Made by a program: the position numbers and the translations under genes
The notes under the pieces: generated by a model
Seen by the model: only the letters and a program-made list of their open reading frames with translations
What the model was told of the DNA's origin: nothing
Databases searched by the model: none
Shown here: positions 8,684 to 18,100 of the stretch, piece by piece
Layout of the letters: every line of letters starts with the position of its first letter
Position numbering within the stretch: the first letter of the stretch is position 1
Assembly (NCBI GenBank): GCA_947488295.1
Contig: CANKYU010000002.1
Coordinates: 558,001-622,000 of the forward strand
DNA length: 64,000 nt
Direction: 5' to 3'
Source of the DNA: an uncultured Anderseniella sp.
GTDB lineage: Bacteria > Pseudomonadota > Alphaproteobacteria > Rhizobiales > Aestuariivirgaceae

Positions 8684-9934
8684 TCACAACATCTCCGGCT
8701 CACGGCCCACACGTCTTGCCAATGGAGCCACTGTCAGTCCCTGCACGATGATCGAGAACAGCACGACCACATAGGTTGCGGTCAGGATTTCGGGCTTCCA
8801 TTCGCTGGCCGGCAGGGAGAGCGCCAGGGCCACGGAGATACCGCCCTTCAGGCCGCCCCAGGTCATGATCGGCACCACGCCCTTCGAATATCCCCTGAAC
8901 GGCGCCAGAACCGCTATCGGCACGGCCACCGCGACCAGCCGGCCGACCAGCGCCAGGCCAATGGCCGCCAGGCCGGTTGTCATGGTGTCCCAGTTGAACG
9001 TAACGGCGAAAATCTCCACGCCGATGAGCAGGAACAGCACGGCATTGAGCATTTCATCGACCAGTGTCCAGAAAGCGTTCAGATGTTGCCGGGTTTGTTC
9101 CGACATGCCGTACTTGACGCCGGTATTGCCGATGAACAATCCCGCCACCACTGCCATGATCGGCCCCGACACATGCAATGCAACGGCCAGTTCATAGCCA
9201 CCAAACGCCAGGCCGAGGGAGAGCAGTATTTCCAGCGGATAGTCATCAATGCGCTTCATGACCTGAAACACGCCCCAGCCGAGCACCGCGCCCAGAAGCA
9301 CACCTCCCAGCACTTCCTTGGCAAAGAAGGACACCACGCCGCTAACGCTGGCATCCACGTGCGCGCCTGCCACCGGAAATGCCAACCCGGCGAGCAGCAA
9401 AAACGCAACGTAGCCGACACCATCGTTGAACAGGCTCTCACCGGCAATCTTGGTTTCCAGGGATTTGGGCAGGTCGGCCTGCCGCAGGACACCGAGAACA
9501 GCGACCGGATCTGTCGGCGAAATCAGTGCGCCAAACACCAGTGCCGCCAATAACGGCATGGCGGTCAGCCAGTAAAATCCGACCCCGACGACGAGTGTTG
9601 ACAGAGCAACACCCAATGTCGCCATCAAGATGATTACCCATGCTTCGTTGCGCAGGTCGTCAATATTGACATGCAGGGCGCCAGCAAACAGCAGCAGCCC
9701 CAGCATGCCTTCCAGCAGGGCTTGTGAAAACTCGATTTCCGCCACAAAGGCGGTAATGGCTTCGGCAATATTGAGAAACGGAAACAAGGCTTCCAGACCA
9801 AGCACTGACAACGACGCCAGAAACGCCACGACCAGGATACCGATAGCTGACGGCAGCTTGAAAAACAGGTAGTTGATGGCCCCAAAGGCACCCGCAAAGA
9901 CAATCAACAGTGCCGTGATCTGCAAGGTATTCAT
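8684..9934 (-). CDS. CPA1-family cation:proton antiporter (NhaP type)
   Basis: An inner-membrane transporter expected to exchange Na+ or K+ for H+. The 416-residue protein is almost entirely hydrophobic, with about 12 membrane spans. It shows the family core: ALISPTDPVAVLGVLR (residues 137-151, with the TD pair at 141-142) and GESLFNDGVGYV (165-176, with the ion-binding ND pair at 170-171). No C-terminal regulatory domain (RCK/TrkA-C) is attached. It is monocistronic and ends 13 bases before repeat copy B. Ion specificity cannot be read from the sequence. Confidence 0.9.
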   Translation of the reverse strand: MNTLQITALLIVFAGAFGAINYLFFKLPSAIGILVVAFLASLSVLGLEALFPFLNIAEAITAFVAEIEFSQALLEGMLGLLLFAGALHVNIDDLRNEAWVIILMATLGVALSTLVVGVGFYWLTAMPLLAALVFGALISPTDPVAVLGVLRQADLPKSLETKIAGESLFNDGVGYVAFLLLAGLAFPVAGAHVDASVSGVVSFFAKEVLGGVLLGAVLGWGVFQVMKRIDDYPLEILLSLGLAFGGYELAVALHVSGPIMAVVAGLFIGNTGVKYGMSEQTRQHLNAFWTLVDEMLNAVLFLLIGVEIFAVTFNWDTMTTGLAAIGLALVGRLVAVAVPIAVLAPFRGYSKGVVPIMTWGGLKGGISVALALSLPASEWKPEILTATYVVVLFSIIVQGLTVAPLARRVGREPEML

Positions 9935-10045
9935 GTTTGTGGCGCCCCTGTAACCGAGAATCAGGTTGTATCGAAAAATTTGACCGCTTCACTACTAACG
10001 CAACTGTTATGCATGCTGAAACCCCGCCGGTGCATATGGCCGGAA

Positions 10046-10078
10046 TCAAAAACGCCGCCGGATCTCTCCAGCGGCGTT
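10046..10078 (-). terminator. rho-independent terminator
   Basis: On the minus strand an 8-bp stem (AACGCCGC paired with GCGGCGTT, 10078-10071 with 10058-10051) is followed by a run of five T. It lies 25 bases after the stop of the small secreted protein gene at 10103. Confidence 0.75.
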
Positions 10079-10102
10079 GATACCTGATCAATTGCGACTT
10101 TG

Positions 10103-10489
10103 CTAGCAATCGCGGTTTTCGACACACCGGTACCATCTGCGGGTTTCCCAGCCGTGGCGTCGGGCGCAGCGACGCTCTATGCGACGGCAGGCCCTGTATT
10201 CCTCGCGTTCGCGCGCAGCTGCCGCAGCCGCACCAATCGCAATTGCACCAGCAGCCAGTCCCAGGCCGATGCCCAGATTGCGTCTCCGGTTGCTTTTGCG
10301 CCTGTTTCGCCGAACGCGCTTGCGGGCCTTGCGCTGCTTTTTGGCAACTTTGTAGCTGCCGTCCGCTGCCTGCGCCGCAATCGGTGTTTTTGCGGCAGTT
10401 CCCGGCGCATTGGCCGCCGCAGACGCAACCTGCGATCCGGCCATCAGCAGCAGCGCTGCCGCTGATACGACAAACAATTTCCTGATCAA
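10103..10489 (-). CDS. small secreted Arg/Cys-rich protein, paralogue 1
   Basis: No named family recognised. The product has a clear Sec signal peptide (LFVVSAAALLLMAGSQVASA), a highly basic middle (KKQRKARKRVRRNRRKSNRRR), a Gly/Ala-rich segment and a C-terminal module CRRIERRCARRHGWETRRW with two more Cys near the end (RC and the final C), four in all. I place the start at TTG 10489: GGAG lies seven bases upstream, and the bases before it (GGAGTCTG plus three) align exactly with those before the ATG of the next paralogue. An ATG at 10519 has no ribosome site. It is one of three tandem relatives. Confidence 0.7.
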   Translation of the reverse strand: MIRKLFVVSAAALLLMAGSQVASAAANAPGTAAKTPIAAQAADGSYKVAKKQRKARKRVRRNRRKSNRRRNLGIGLGLAAGAIAIGAAAAAAREREEYRACRRIERRCARRHGWETRRWYRCVENRDC

Positions 10490-10528
10490 TTTCAGACTCC
10501 TGTCCTCATGTTGTAGCAATTTTTGACG

Positions 10529-10561
10529 GCAGATGCGTGAACATCACGTTTACGCATCTGC
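10529..10561. promoter_or_regulatory. 13-bp inverted repeat upstream of paralogue 1
   Basis: GCAGATGCGTGAA and TTTACGCATCTGC form a stem with one mismatch and a seven-base loop, 40 bases before the TTG start at 10489. No T-run follows on either strand, so an operator or a leader hairpin fits better than a terminator. A shorter related palindrome (GCGTAA and TTACGC) lies upstream of paralogue 2 around 11084-11099. Confidence 0.5.
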
Positions 10562-10638
10562 CAATGCCCGCTCGGCGCGGCAAACTAGGTGTAAATTGGG
10601 AACAAGTACACATCAAAAGGCAACATCGCCGGACTGGC

Positions 10639-11019
10639 TTAACAACCCCTGTTTTCGACGCAGTTTTCCCACCTGCGGTTTTCCCAGCCATGGCGTTTTG
10701 CACAACGACGCTCAACCCGTCTGCATGACCGATCGCGCCTGAATACCTTGTGGTCCCGGGCAGCGGCTGCAGCCGCGCCGAGCGCCAGGAAACCTTCCAC
10801 TATGCCGGTGCCTATATCATCCAGCTCACGCCGGATCTTCCGGCGCCGTTCACGGGCCCTGCGGGTATCGCGCGCCACCTTGTAACTGCCATCACCCGAG
10901 CTCATGCTGGCCGCTGCCTTTTCGGCAACCTCCGGTGCCACCACCGCTGCCGAAGCGCATTGTGATCCCATCATCACAATAAGCGCCGTTGCCGCGACGG
11001 CTGGCAATCTCATCAACAT
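10639..11019 (-). CDS. small secreted Arg/Cys-rich protein, paralogue 2
   Basis: A 126-residue protein with a signal peptide (AVAATALIVMMGSQCASA), a basic Arg-rich middle (RDTRRARERRRKIRREL), an Ala-rich segment and the C-terminal module CRRVERRCAKRHGWENRRW, again with four Cys. GGGAG stands eight bases before ATG 11019. Closest to paralogue 1 in every part, including upstream DNA, so the two look like a recent tandem duplication. Function unknown; the charge suggests contact with an anionic surface such as lipopolysaccharide, DNA or peptidoglycan, which is only an inference. Confidence 0.75.
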   Translation of the reverse strand: MLMRLPAVAATALIVMMGSQCASAAVVAPEVAEKAAASMSSGDGSYKVARDTRRARERRRKIRRELDDIGTGIVEGFLALGAAAAAARDHKVFRRDRSCRRVERRCAKRHGWENRRWENCVENRGC

Positions 11020-11152
11020 GTCCAGACTCCCGTCGTCATTGCGCAGTCACCCCCACTGCATTCGATCTCGATGCAATGGCTGCGTAAAATGCTTACGCGC
11101 CAGACACATCCGCCTTATACGGTAGATTAGCTGCAAACCGGGAGCAGGTACA

Positions 11153-11190
11153 AATTAAACTTGCGCCACCGGGCTGCCCCGGCGGCGCAA
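11153..11190 (-). terminator. probable rho-independent terminator
   Basis: The minus strand carries TTGCGCC and GGCGCAA (11190-11184 with 11167-11161), extended by a CCGGG/CCCGG inner stem with one mismatch, followed by GTTTAATTT. It lies 30 bases after the stop of the gene at 11221. Confidence 0.6.
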
Positions 11191-11220
11191 TTTGTTGTTA
11201 TATCGGTATTATTTTCGGGA

Positions 11221-11508
11221 TCAGTAGCCGCGGCGGCTCATGCAGCGTTCCCAGCGCCATGTGTGCCAGCCGAAGCGGCGGGCGCAGCGACGGGCCGAGC
11301 GGCGATAGTGGCGGCCACCGCGATACCCATGATCGTAGCCATAATAGCCGTGGCCGTGGGCGGCGCCGATGGCACCGAAGGCGGCAGCAGTGCCGACACC
11401 GGCCCAGAATGCGCCCTTCTTCGAAATCGCGTGGGCGGGAGATGCCATTGCAGCAGCGATGGTGATGGCTGCGACGGCGGCGATTGCTGTGGTGCGGATG
11501 GTGGTCAT
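11221..11508 (-). CDS. small secreted His/Gly/Tyr-rich protein, paralogue 3
   Basis: From ATG 11508 (AGAGGAAA upstream) the product has 95 residues: a signal peptide ending ASPAHA, then a Gly/His/Tyr-rich segment (HGHGYYGYDHGYRGG), then the module ARRCARRFGWHTWRWERC shared with the two genes downstream. The module keeps only the inner two cysteines; both outer ones are Tyr, and the very last residue is Tyr instead of Cys. A longer frame from 11559 would put the signal peptide inside the protein. Divergent from the serine hydrolase. Function unknown. Confidence 0.7.
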   Translation of the reverse strand: MTTIRTTAIAAVAAITIAAAMASPAHAISKKGAFWAGVGTAAAFGAIGAAHGHGYYGYDHGYRGGRHYRRSARRCARRFGWHTWRWERCMSRRGY

Positions 11509-11721
11509 TGCTGAGTTTCCTCTTTTTTGTCTTGTCGATCTGTGTTTCGTGTCAATCACGTTGATGTCAGTGAAGATGACGGAATTGTAATCTTTGGAAT
11601 GTGCAATCCGTCACACTGCGGAACTGACCGGCAGCATGGATGCTTGCTGTTGTTCTAAAAAGCAGTTCAGGCGCGCTGCTTCCCCTTGACCGTCATGATC
11701 ATTTGAGCCTCAATCCAGCTC

Positions 11722-12936
11722 ATGCCATTACAATTATCATCCCCGGCCCAGTGCGGCCTTGACGCGGCCCGTCTCACCCGAATTGACGACTGGATGCAGC
11801 GCTATGTCGAGCAGGGACGGTTTCCATTTGCCGCAACGCTGATTGCCCGCAAGGGCCGGGTGGCGTGGCAGGGACATACCGGCTACGCGGATGTCGAGGC
11901 CAGAACCGCCTATACGCCCGATACGCTGGCACGCATCTATTCGATGACCAAACCGGTGACCACAACTGCCTTCATGACGTTGTACGAACAGGGACTGGTT
12001 CATCTCGATGATCCGGTTTCGGCGTTCATACCCGAGTTTGCCGACACGCAGGTACTGGTCCCCGGCGCCGAGCGGCTTGACCAGACCGAGCCATTGGGCG
12101 CGCCCGTGACCGTGCACCATCTGCTGACGCATACGTCGGGGCTCACCTACGGCTTCAATCAGGACCTGCTGTGTGAAACCTACGCGGCCAACCGTCTCGA
12201 CTTCGGCCAGCGCGCCGGCGGGCTTGCGGAAACCGCTGTGCGCCTTGCAGGCACACCACTGCTGTTTCAACCGGGGTCACGCTGGCATTACTCGGTTGCC
12301 ACGGACATTGTCGGGCGCATCGTGGAAGTGGTCTCCGGCAAACCGCTGGACCGGTTTTTCGCCGACAATATTCTGGAACCGCTGGAGATGAACGACACGT
12401 CGTTTGTCGTACCTTCGTCAAAAATGGGCCGGCTGGGGGCGTGTTATGCCCATGACCCGAAGGGCGGCATGCCGGTGTTTGCAACCGGGTTCGGCGAAGG
12501 TGAGGTCGACACTCTCTCCGGTGGCGGGGGATTGATTTCTACCGGTCGCGACTATCTGCGATTTGCTGAAATGCTGCGGCGCGGCGGGGCACTTGGCGAT
12601 GTGCGCGTGCTGAGCAGGCATACCGTATCACTGATGACATCCAACCACCTTCCCGGCGGCGTCGATCTCGCCACGCTTGGTCCCAGTGCATGGTGTGAGA
12701 CATCGTTCACCGGGGTCGGTTTCGGTCTCGGACTGGCCATCAGTCTCAACCCGGCGCAATCCATGCTGTCGGGCAGCGTCGGTGATTTTTCCTGGGGCGG
12801 CATGGCCAGCACCTATTTCTGGTGTGATCCGAAAGAGGAGCTGTCGGTGGTGTTCCTGACCCAGCTGCTGCCATCGAGTACATGGCCGAGCCGCAAGGAA
12901 CTGCGGGCATTGGTCTATCAGGCAATCGTGGATTGA
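11722..12936 (+). CDS. serine hydrolase, beta-lactamase/esterase family
   Basis: A 404-residue penicillin-recognising fold (class C beta-lactamase-like). The catalytic SxxK is visible as SMTKP with S74 and K77, and the Tyr motif is HYSV with Y190. The pattern with YSV rather than YxN is typical of the esterase (EstB-like) and LACTB branches, so hydrolysis of an ester or amide is more likely than antibiotic resistance. No signal peptide is seen, so it appears cytoplasmic. It is convergent with the acyl-CoA dehydrogenase, whose stop lies 24 bases away. Confidence 0.88.
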   Translation: MPLQLSSPAQCGLDAARLTRIDDWMQRYVEQGRFPFAATLIARKGRVAWQGHTGYADVEARTAYTPDTLARIYSMTKPVTTTAFMTLYEQGLVHLDDPVSAFIPEFADTQVLVPGAERLDQTEPLGAPVTVHHLLTHTSGLTYGFNQDLLCETYAANRLDFGQRAGGLAETAVRLAGTPLLFQPGSRWHYSVATDIVGRIVEVVSGKPLDRFFADNILEPLEMNDTSFVVPSSKMGRLGACYAHDPKGGMPVFATGFGEGEVDTLSGGGGLISTGRDYLRFAEMLRRGGALGDVRVLSRHTVSLMTSNHLPGGVDLATLGPSAWCETSFTGVGFGLGLAISLNPAQSMLSGSVGDFSWGGMASTYFWCDPKEELSVVFLTQLLPSSTWPSRKELRALVYQAIVD

Positions 12937-12960
12937 GCCTGGAAGTATTACCTCACAGAG

Positions 12961-14118
12961 CTACAGGGAACGTGCGATCAGCACTTTCATGATCTCGTTT
13001 GATCCGCCGTATATGCGCTCGACACGGGCATCGCGATACATGCGCGAAATCGGGTATTCATCCATGTAACCATAGCCGCCATGCAACTGCAGGCATTTGT
13101 CGATGATCTTGCACTGCAGGTCGGTAAGCCAGTATTTCGCCATCGAGGCGGTGGTTGCGTCAAGACCGTCCTTGATGTGGCGTTCAATGCAGTTGTCGAC
13201 AAACACCTTGGCGATGGTTGCTTCGGTCTTGCACTCGGCCAGCACGAACTGGGAATTCTGGAAATCGATGATGGATTTGCCAAACGCCTGACGCTGCTTG
13301 ACATAATCCAGGGTTACCGCAAGTGCGCGCTCAATCCGGGCAATGGCATAGATCGCAATCAGCAACCGCTCCTGGGGCAGTTGCTGCATGAGCTGCACGA
13401 AACCCTGGCCCTGTTCCGGGCCCAGAAGCGCATCCGCAGGCACCCGCACATCATCAAAAAACAACTCCGATGTATCATTTGACTTCATACCTACCTTGTC
13501 CAGGTTGCGTCCGCGCCTGAAACCTTCAACCTGGTCGGTCTCGACAACGAACAGCGAGGTGCCCTTTGCGCCTGCCGCGGGGTCGGTCTTGGTTACCACG
13601 AGTATCAGGTTGGCCAGTTGCCCGTTGGTGATGAAGGTTTTCGATCCATTGATCACATAGTGATTTCCGTCACGCTTCGCGGTCGTTTTCACCCCTTGCA
13701 GATCAGACCCGGCGCCCGGCTCGGTCATGGCAATTGCGGCGATCAAATCTCCGCTCGCCATTCTGGGCAGCCAGCGCCTCTTCTGCTCGTCGGAGCCGTA
13801 GTGCTGGATGTAGGGCGCGACGATCGCCGAGTGCAATGGCCCGCCGAAGCCGTCACATCCCTTCAGGTTCGCCTGATAGGTTATGACGGCGTCATGACCG
13901 AAATCGCCACCCGGCCCGCCGAAGTCCTCCGGCACCGCCGCACACAACAAACCAGCTGCGCCTGCCTGTTCCCAGATGTCGCGGTCAAACACGCCGGCGG
14001 CTTCGAAATCTTCATAACGAGGGGCCACTTCGGCTTCGAAGAACCTGCCTGCCTGCTCCGCAAGCATCTCATGGTCTTCGGCCATCCAGGCCGGTACAGG
14101 CAGATCAAAAACACTCAT
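12961..14118 (-). CDS. acyl-CoA dehydrogenase
   Basis: An FAD enzyme that introduces the alpha-beta double bond in acyl-CoA thioesters. The 385-residue product has the N-terminal helical domain, the central signature AIAMTEPGAGSDLQGVKTTA, the FAD-contact region ITNGQLAN, and the C-terminal signature CLQLHGGYGYMDEYPISRMYRDARVERIYGGSNEIMK. The Glu in RIYGGSNE is not the catalytic base of all subfamilies, so substrate length (short, long or branched) cannot be fixed. The MerR gene just upstream on the same strand may control it, although a terminator separates the two. Confidence 0.93.
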   Translation of the reverse strand: MSVFDLPVPAWMAEDHEMLAEQAGRFFEAEVAPRYEDFEAAGVFDRDIWEQAGAAGLLCAAVPEDFGGPGGDFGHDAVITYQANLKGCDGFGGPLHSAIVAPYIQHYGSDEQKRRWLPRMASGDLIAAIAMTEPGAGSDLQGVKTTAKRDGNHYVINGSKTFITNGQLANLILVVTKTDPAAGAKGTSLFVVETDQVEGFRRGRNLDKVGMKSNDTSELFFDDVRVPADALLGPEQGQGFVQLMQQLPQERLLIAIYAIARIERALAVTLDYVKQRQAFGKSIIDFQNSQFVLAECKTEATIAKVFVDNCIERHIKDGLDATTASMAKYWLTDLQCKIIDKCLQLHGGYGYMDEYPISRMYRDARVERIYGGSNEIMKVLIARSL

Positions 14119-14190
14119 ATGGGTCGGTCCGTTTCATGATGCACAAAAACTCTCCCATCATGATCCGGTTTTCGGGACCCGGTCAGCAAG

Positions 14191-14222
14191 AAAAAAATGC
14201 CACCGGCGGTGCCGGTGGCATT
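14191..14222 (-). terminator. rho-independent terminator of the merR-type gene
   Basis: A perfect 12-bp stem (AATGCCACCGGC with GCCGGTGGCATT, 14222-14211 and 14207-14196), a three-base loop and, on the minus strand, a run of seven T. It lies 45 bases after the regulator's stop and before the acyl-CoA dehydrogenase start, so the two genes are separate units. Confidence 0.9.
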
Positions 14223-14266
14223 CTAATGTTTCTATACGTGCCGAAAATCCGGCACAGTGCGCCAGA

Positions 14267-14704
14267 TCAGCTTGCTTTTGCCTTTTCCGCACCGCCTTCC
14301 GTGCGCGCCTTCAGCATTCCGTCTACAATTTCGACGGTGCGCTGAAGATCAAGGATTGCCTCGTCAAGCTCGACACGCTGTATCTGAAGTGCATCGAGGC
14401 GTTCACGCATTTTGGTTGAGGCAACCCGCAGCTGGGTCAACTGGCCATCGCGCAAGCTGTACAGGTCCAGCAGTTCCTTGATTTCCTCAAGCGAAAAGCC
14501 AACCTTCTTGCCACGCAGGATCAACTTCAGCCGGGCCCGGTCGCGGTATGAGAACAATCTCGTCCAACCGCGACGTGCCGGGCTTAACAAACCCTTTTGC
14601 TCATAAAAACGCAGGGTCCTCGGTGTTACCTCGAACTCTTTGCACAATTCAGTAATCGAATATGTGCGATCCCGGTTTTCATGTTCCCCCTTGTTAACAA
14701 CCAT
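14267..14704 (-). CDS. MerR-family transcriptional regulator
   Basis: A 145-residue regulator with the winged-helix start YSITELCKEFEVTPRTLRFYE (residues 15-35), a second basic segment RRGWTRLFSYRDRARLKLI, and a long C-terminal coiled coil for dimerisation. It lacks the Cys set of metal sensors and resembles the MerR members that sit beside acyl-CoA dehydrogenase and branched-chain amino acid genes in alphaproteobacteria (LiuR-like), so control of acyl-CoA catabolism is a reasonable guess. The start at ATG 14704 is the first in the frame; an in-frame start further in would clip the basic N-terminus. Confidence 0.85.
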   Translation of the reverse strand: MVVNKGEHENRDRTYSITELCKEFEVTPRTLRFYEQKGLLSPARRGWTRLFSYRDRARLKLILRGKKVGFSLEEIKELLDLYSLRDGQLTQLRVASTKMRERLDALQIQRVELDEAILDLQRTVEIVDGMLKARTEGGAEKAKAS

Positions 14705-15140
14705 AAGTCACCTTCCAGCCCGGCTTCGACCAGGCGAACAATTGATTTGCAATTACACGATAAACTAACTGCTGCCTTCTGGCACGCTCAGTTGAAACTT
14801 TACCTAATAGTAGAATGCGGCAAGATTTTGCCTTCTGAAATCTCATAAACCACTCCTGAGGCAGTCAAAAGTCTCATTTTCCAGCGATTTGGCGCGGTGT
14901 GTAGCATACCGCACCCTTGCGTCAATACGTACACTGCATTTATTACCACGAAAATATCCCCGTCCGCAAATCATCGTAAATTTAAAACGTAAACCAAATG
15001 TCCGTAATAGGGACAAGCTTAACTCGTTCTTAACCAAACCTGTTAACTTTTAGCACTATCGAGGGGGTGGATTCGTTTCCACCGGGCATTGGCCGGTCAT
15101 TCAGACGGACGGGTCGGGATAGCGAAAAGAGAATTGGGTC
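14705..15140 (+). promoter_or_regulatory. regulatory region ahead of podJ-like gene
   Basis: No gene in these 436 bases, which are more AT-rich than the flanks. They hold a CtrA-type box at 15019-15033, a further TTAAC half-site near 15043, and one GANTC methylation site at 15070. The start of the regulator at 14704 is also served from here. No riboswitch or small RNA is recognised. Confidence 0.5.
15019..15033 (+). promoter_or_regulatory. CtrA box TTAA-N7-TTAA
   Basis: TTAA-CTCGTTC-TTAA followed by CC is a full match to the binding site of the alphaproteobacterial cell-cycle regulator CtrA. It lies 108 bases before the start of the podJ-like gene. Together with the GATTC (CcrM/GcrA-type) site at 15070 it suggests cell-cycle control of that gene. 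The match is seen; regulation is inferred. Confidence 0.65.
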
Positions 15141-18100
15141 ATGAAGCCAGGCATTCCATGGAGCGTTAAGGGCATTGACGGCAAGGCGCGTGAGATTGCA
15201 AAGGACGCTGCCACTTCGCAAGGCCAGACCCTGGGGCAATGGCTGAATCAGAAAATACTGGAAAGCGCCAGTGAGGATGCCGATACGAAGTCGCGCGCGG
15301 CCCGCAAGAAACCATCGTCAAAAGCAGGCGCACGCACCTCACGTTCGAAGTCATCCGCATCATCGCGGGGCAAGACAGCCGACACATCAGAACCCCAGTC
15401 CACACAGGATGAAAGCGCAATAGAACGCAAGCTGGACATTCTGGTCGCCCGGTTGAGTGAAATGCAGGAACTCGGAGCCGTTGCTGAAGCACCGCAGCAT
15501 GCGCTGGCCGCCGCTGCGCCCGCAGCCGGTGAGCAAGCCGGCTCCAAGGCCATGGACATGCTGCTGGATCGAATTGAGCAGAGTGAACAACGCGCGCAGG
15601 AAGGCGCCAGAACGCTCGGCAAGCGAGTCGACAAGATCGGAGACCGGCTTGAGGAAGTCGCCTTGCGCAAGGTTGAAGTCACCGCCCGCGACGTACCCGG
15701 TTTCAGCGCCCTTGAAGGCGCGGTCCGCAACATTGTTGATCATATTGAAAAATCGGACAAACAGTCCCGCGAAACGATAGGTCAACTGCAAAACCGTATT
15801 GTTGAGCTGGACGGCAAGGTTGAAACGCCATCGCAGGACACCGCCAGGCCAGAATTCATGGCTGACCTGGAAGCCCGCATGCAGGAACTGGCAACACGGG
15901 TGGAACAGACCGCCGGCAGCGGTGAAGACAGTGAGCTCAAAAAACTGTTCGAAGCCCGCATTCGTGAGCTTGCCGAACGCATCGACATGGTCCGTCATTC
16001 AGCAGAGGCCATCGGCCAGCAGGCCGAAGCAACAGCCGGCAGGGCCGCCGAAGAACAGGCAAGTGCCATGGAAGCCCGCCTGGCCTCTCTTGTGGAACAG
16101 GCCGAGCAGAAACTGGCCGGCGCAGGTGCTTCCGATGCAGAACTGGCGGCCGTCCATTCAGACATTTCAGAGCTGCACAACCGCTTCGAGGAAATCCGGC
16201 AACAGGCAGCTTCCGACCAGGAAGTCCAGGCGCTGCGCAATACCCTTGAGATGCTGTCGAGCAGGGTCGACGAGACACCGGGACTGGAGCCGATTGCCCA
16301 GCTAGAACAGCGCATTTCGGATCTGAGCCTGCAATTGCAGCAGGTCTCCGCACCGACCGACTACCAACCGCAGCTCGGCGCGCTGGAGCAACGCGTCATG
16401 GCGCTGGACACCCAGATGGCTGCAGCCTCTTCTACAGCAATGCCGCAGATCACTACCCAGATGGAAACAATCGAGCAGAGACTGGCGGCAACCGAACAGC
16501 AGCTGGGCAGCCTCGCAACCATTGAAAACTCCATACAACAGCTGTTTGCCAGCCTTGAGGAAAGCCGCGCCGAAGCCCGCTCACTGGCAAATCCGGAATC
16601 GCTGACCGCGGCCGTCAGGGAAGCCGAACCGTCGGCTGAACTGCAGGCTCTTCAAGATGGTCTCGCAGCGGTCAGGGCCAATGCCGAGACAGCAGATCAG
16701 CGCACCCAGGCGACGCTGGAAGCTGTTCATGAAACACTTGCCCAGATCATCACCAAGCTCAGTGAAGTTGACAGTCAGACCAATGCGGCAGGCCAGCCCG
16801 CCAGCGTCGCTGCCGGCACTGAAGCTGATGAAATAGATGCACTCACTGCCAGCGTCGCCGCTTCCGCGGCAGCCATTTCCGCCGAGGCGCAGACTGCTGC
16901 ACCAGCCTCCGCACCGGCTGATGACCCGGCTCACATTGCCGCCGACCCCGCTGGTGCACCGCCAACACATGCAGATGCGCTGGCAGACGTGCCCGGCGCC
17001 AATGTGGCAACAGATGCGGTACCAGCCGCTGAAAGCCAGCCCGGTCCGCAAGCAACACCGGCGGGAGATACGGACTGGTTGACTGTCGTGCGCTCCCACA
17101 TGCGCCAGAACCATGGTGTCAGCTCGGATGCGCACATGTCGATGTCTCCGCAGACAATGGCTGCGGCCGGCGTTGCCGGCACTGGCGACAGCCCTGTTGA
17201 TTTCATAGCTGCCGCGCGCCAGGCCGCATCCGGCAGCGCGGACGCTCAAGGCAACGTTGAGCTGGGCGCAGCACCGACGGACTTTGGCGGGTTTGATCCG
17301 CATGCCGGTGACGCGGATCCGGAACAACACATGCTCTCGTCAGCTGTATCGCGCAAGGACCGGTCTGATGGCAGAAAGTCCAAAAGCCGATCCGGTTCCA
17401 GCCGCAAGCGTCTGATCCTGGCAGCCGCGGTTCTGCTGGCCGCAGTTTCCGCCTATACGAGCAACTCCGGCCTGTTCAGTACAAATCCGGGCAAGCAAAG
17501 TGCTGCATCTGCTCCTACGGCAACCAGCACGGTTGAACCTGTCAAGGCACAGAAACTGCAACCGGCCACGGCAAGGATCGAGATGCCCACATCCGGCCGG
17601 GCGGTTGAAATCCCGACAACGACGACGCGCAAGGACAAGATGGAGGCCGATCCGATTACAACCGCATCGGTCGAATCTGCTTCGACCACTGACCCGCTGT
17701 TGTCGCAAGCCCCCGGCAGCATGAACAATCCGATTGCCGCCATTGTTGCAGCAAACCTGCCTGAACAGATCGGCACCGCCGAACTGCGCCAGGCAGCGGC
17801 CGGCGGCAATGCCAGTGCCCAGTTCATTATCGCCAGCAGATATCTTGAGGGCAGAAAGGTCGGCCGTGACCACAAGCAGGCCGCCCGATGGTATCTTCGC
17901 GCGGCCGAGGGCGGTCTGGCCGCCGCGCAATATCGCATTGGCACCTTGTACGAGCGTGGCAGCGGCGTGTCCCAGGACCGTATCCAGGCGATGAACTGGT
18001 ATGCCAAGGCGGCCAACCAGGGAAATATCAAGGCAATGCACAATCTGGCGGTGATGTCTGCCGATACGGCAAACGGAAAGCCCGACCTGGCGCGAGCCGC

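Noticed and set aside
11722-12936. Antibiotic-resistance beta-lactamase
   Set aside because: Has SxxK and a Tyr motif, but no signal peptide, and the YSV motif is typical of esterase-like members; resistance is not supported.
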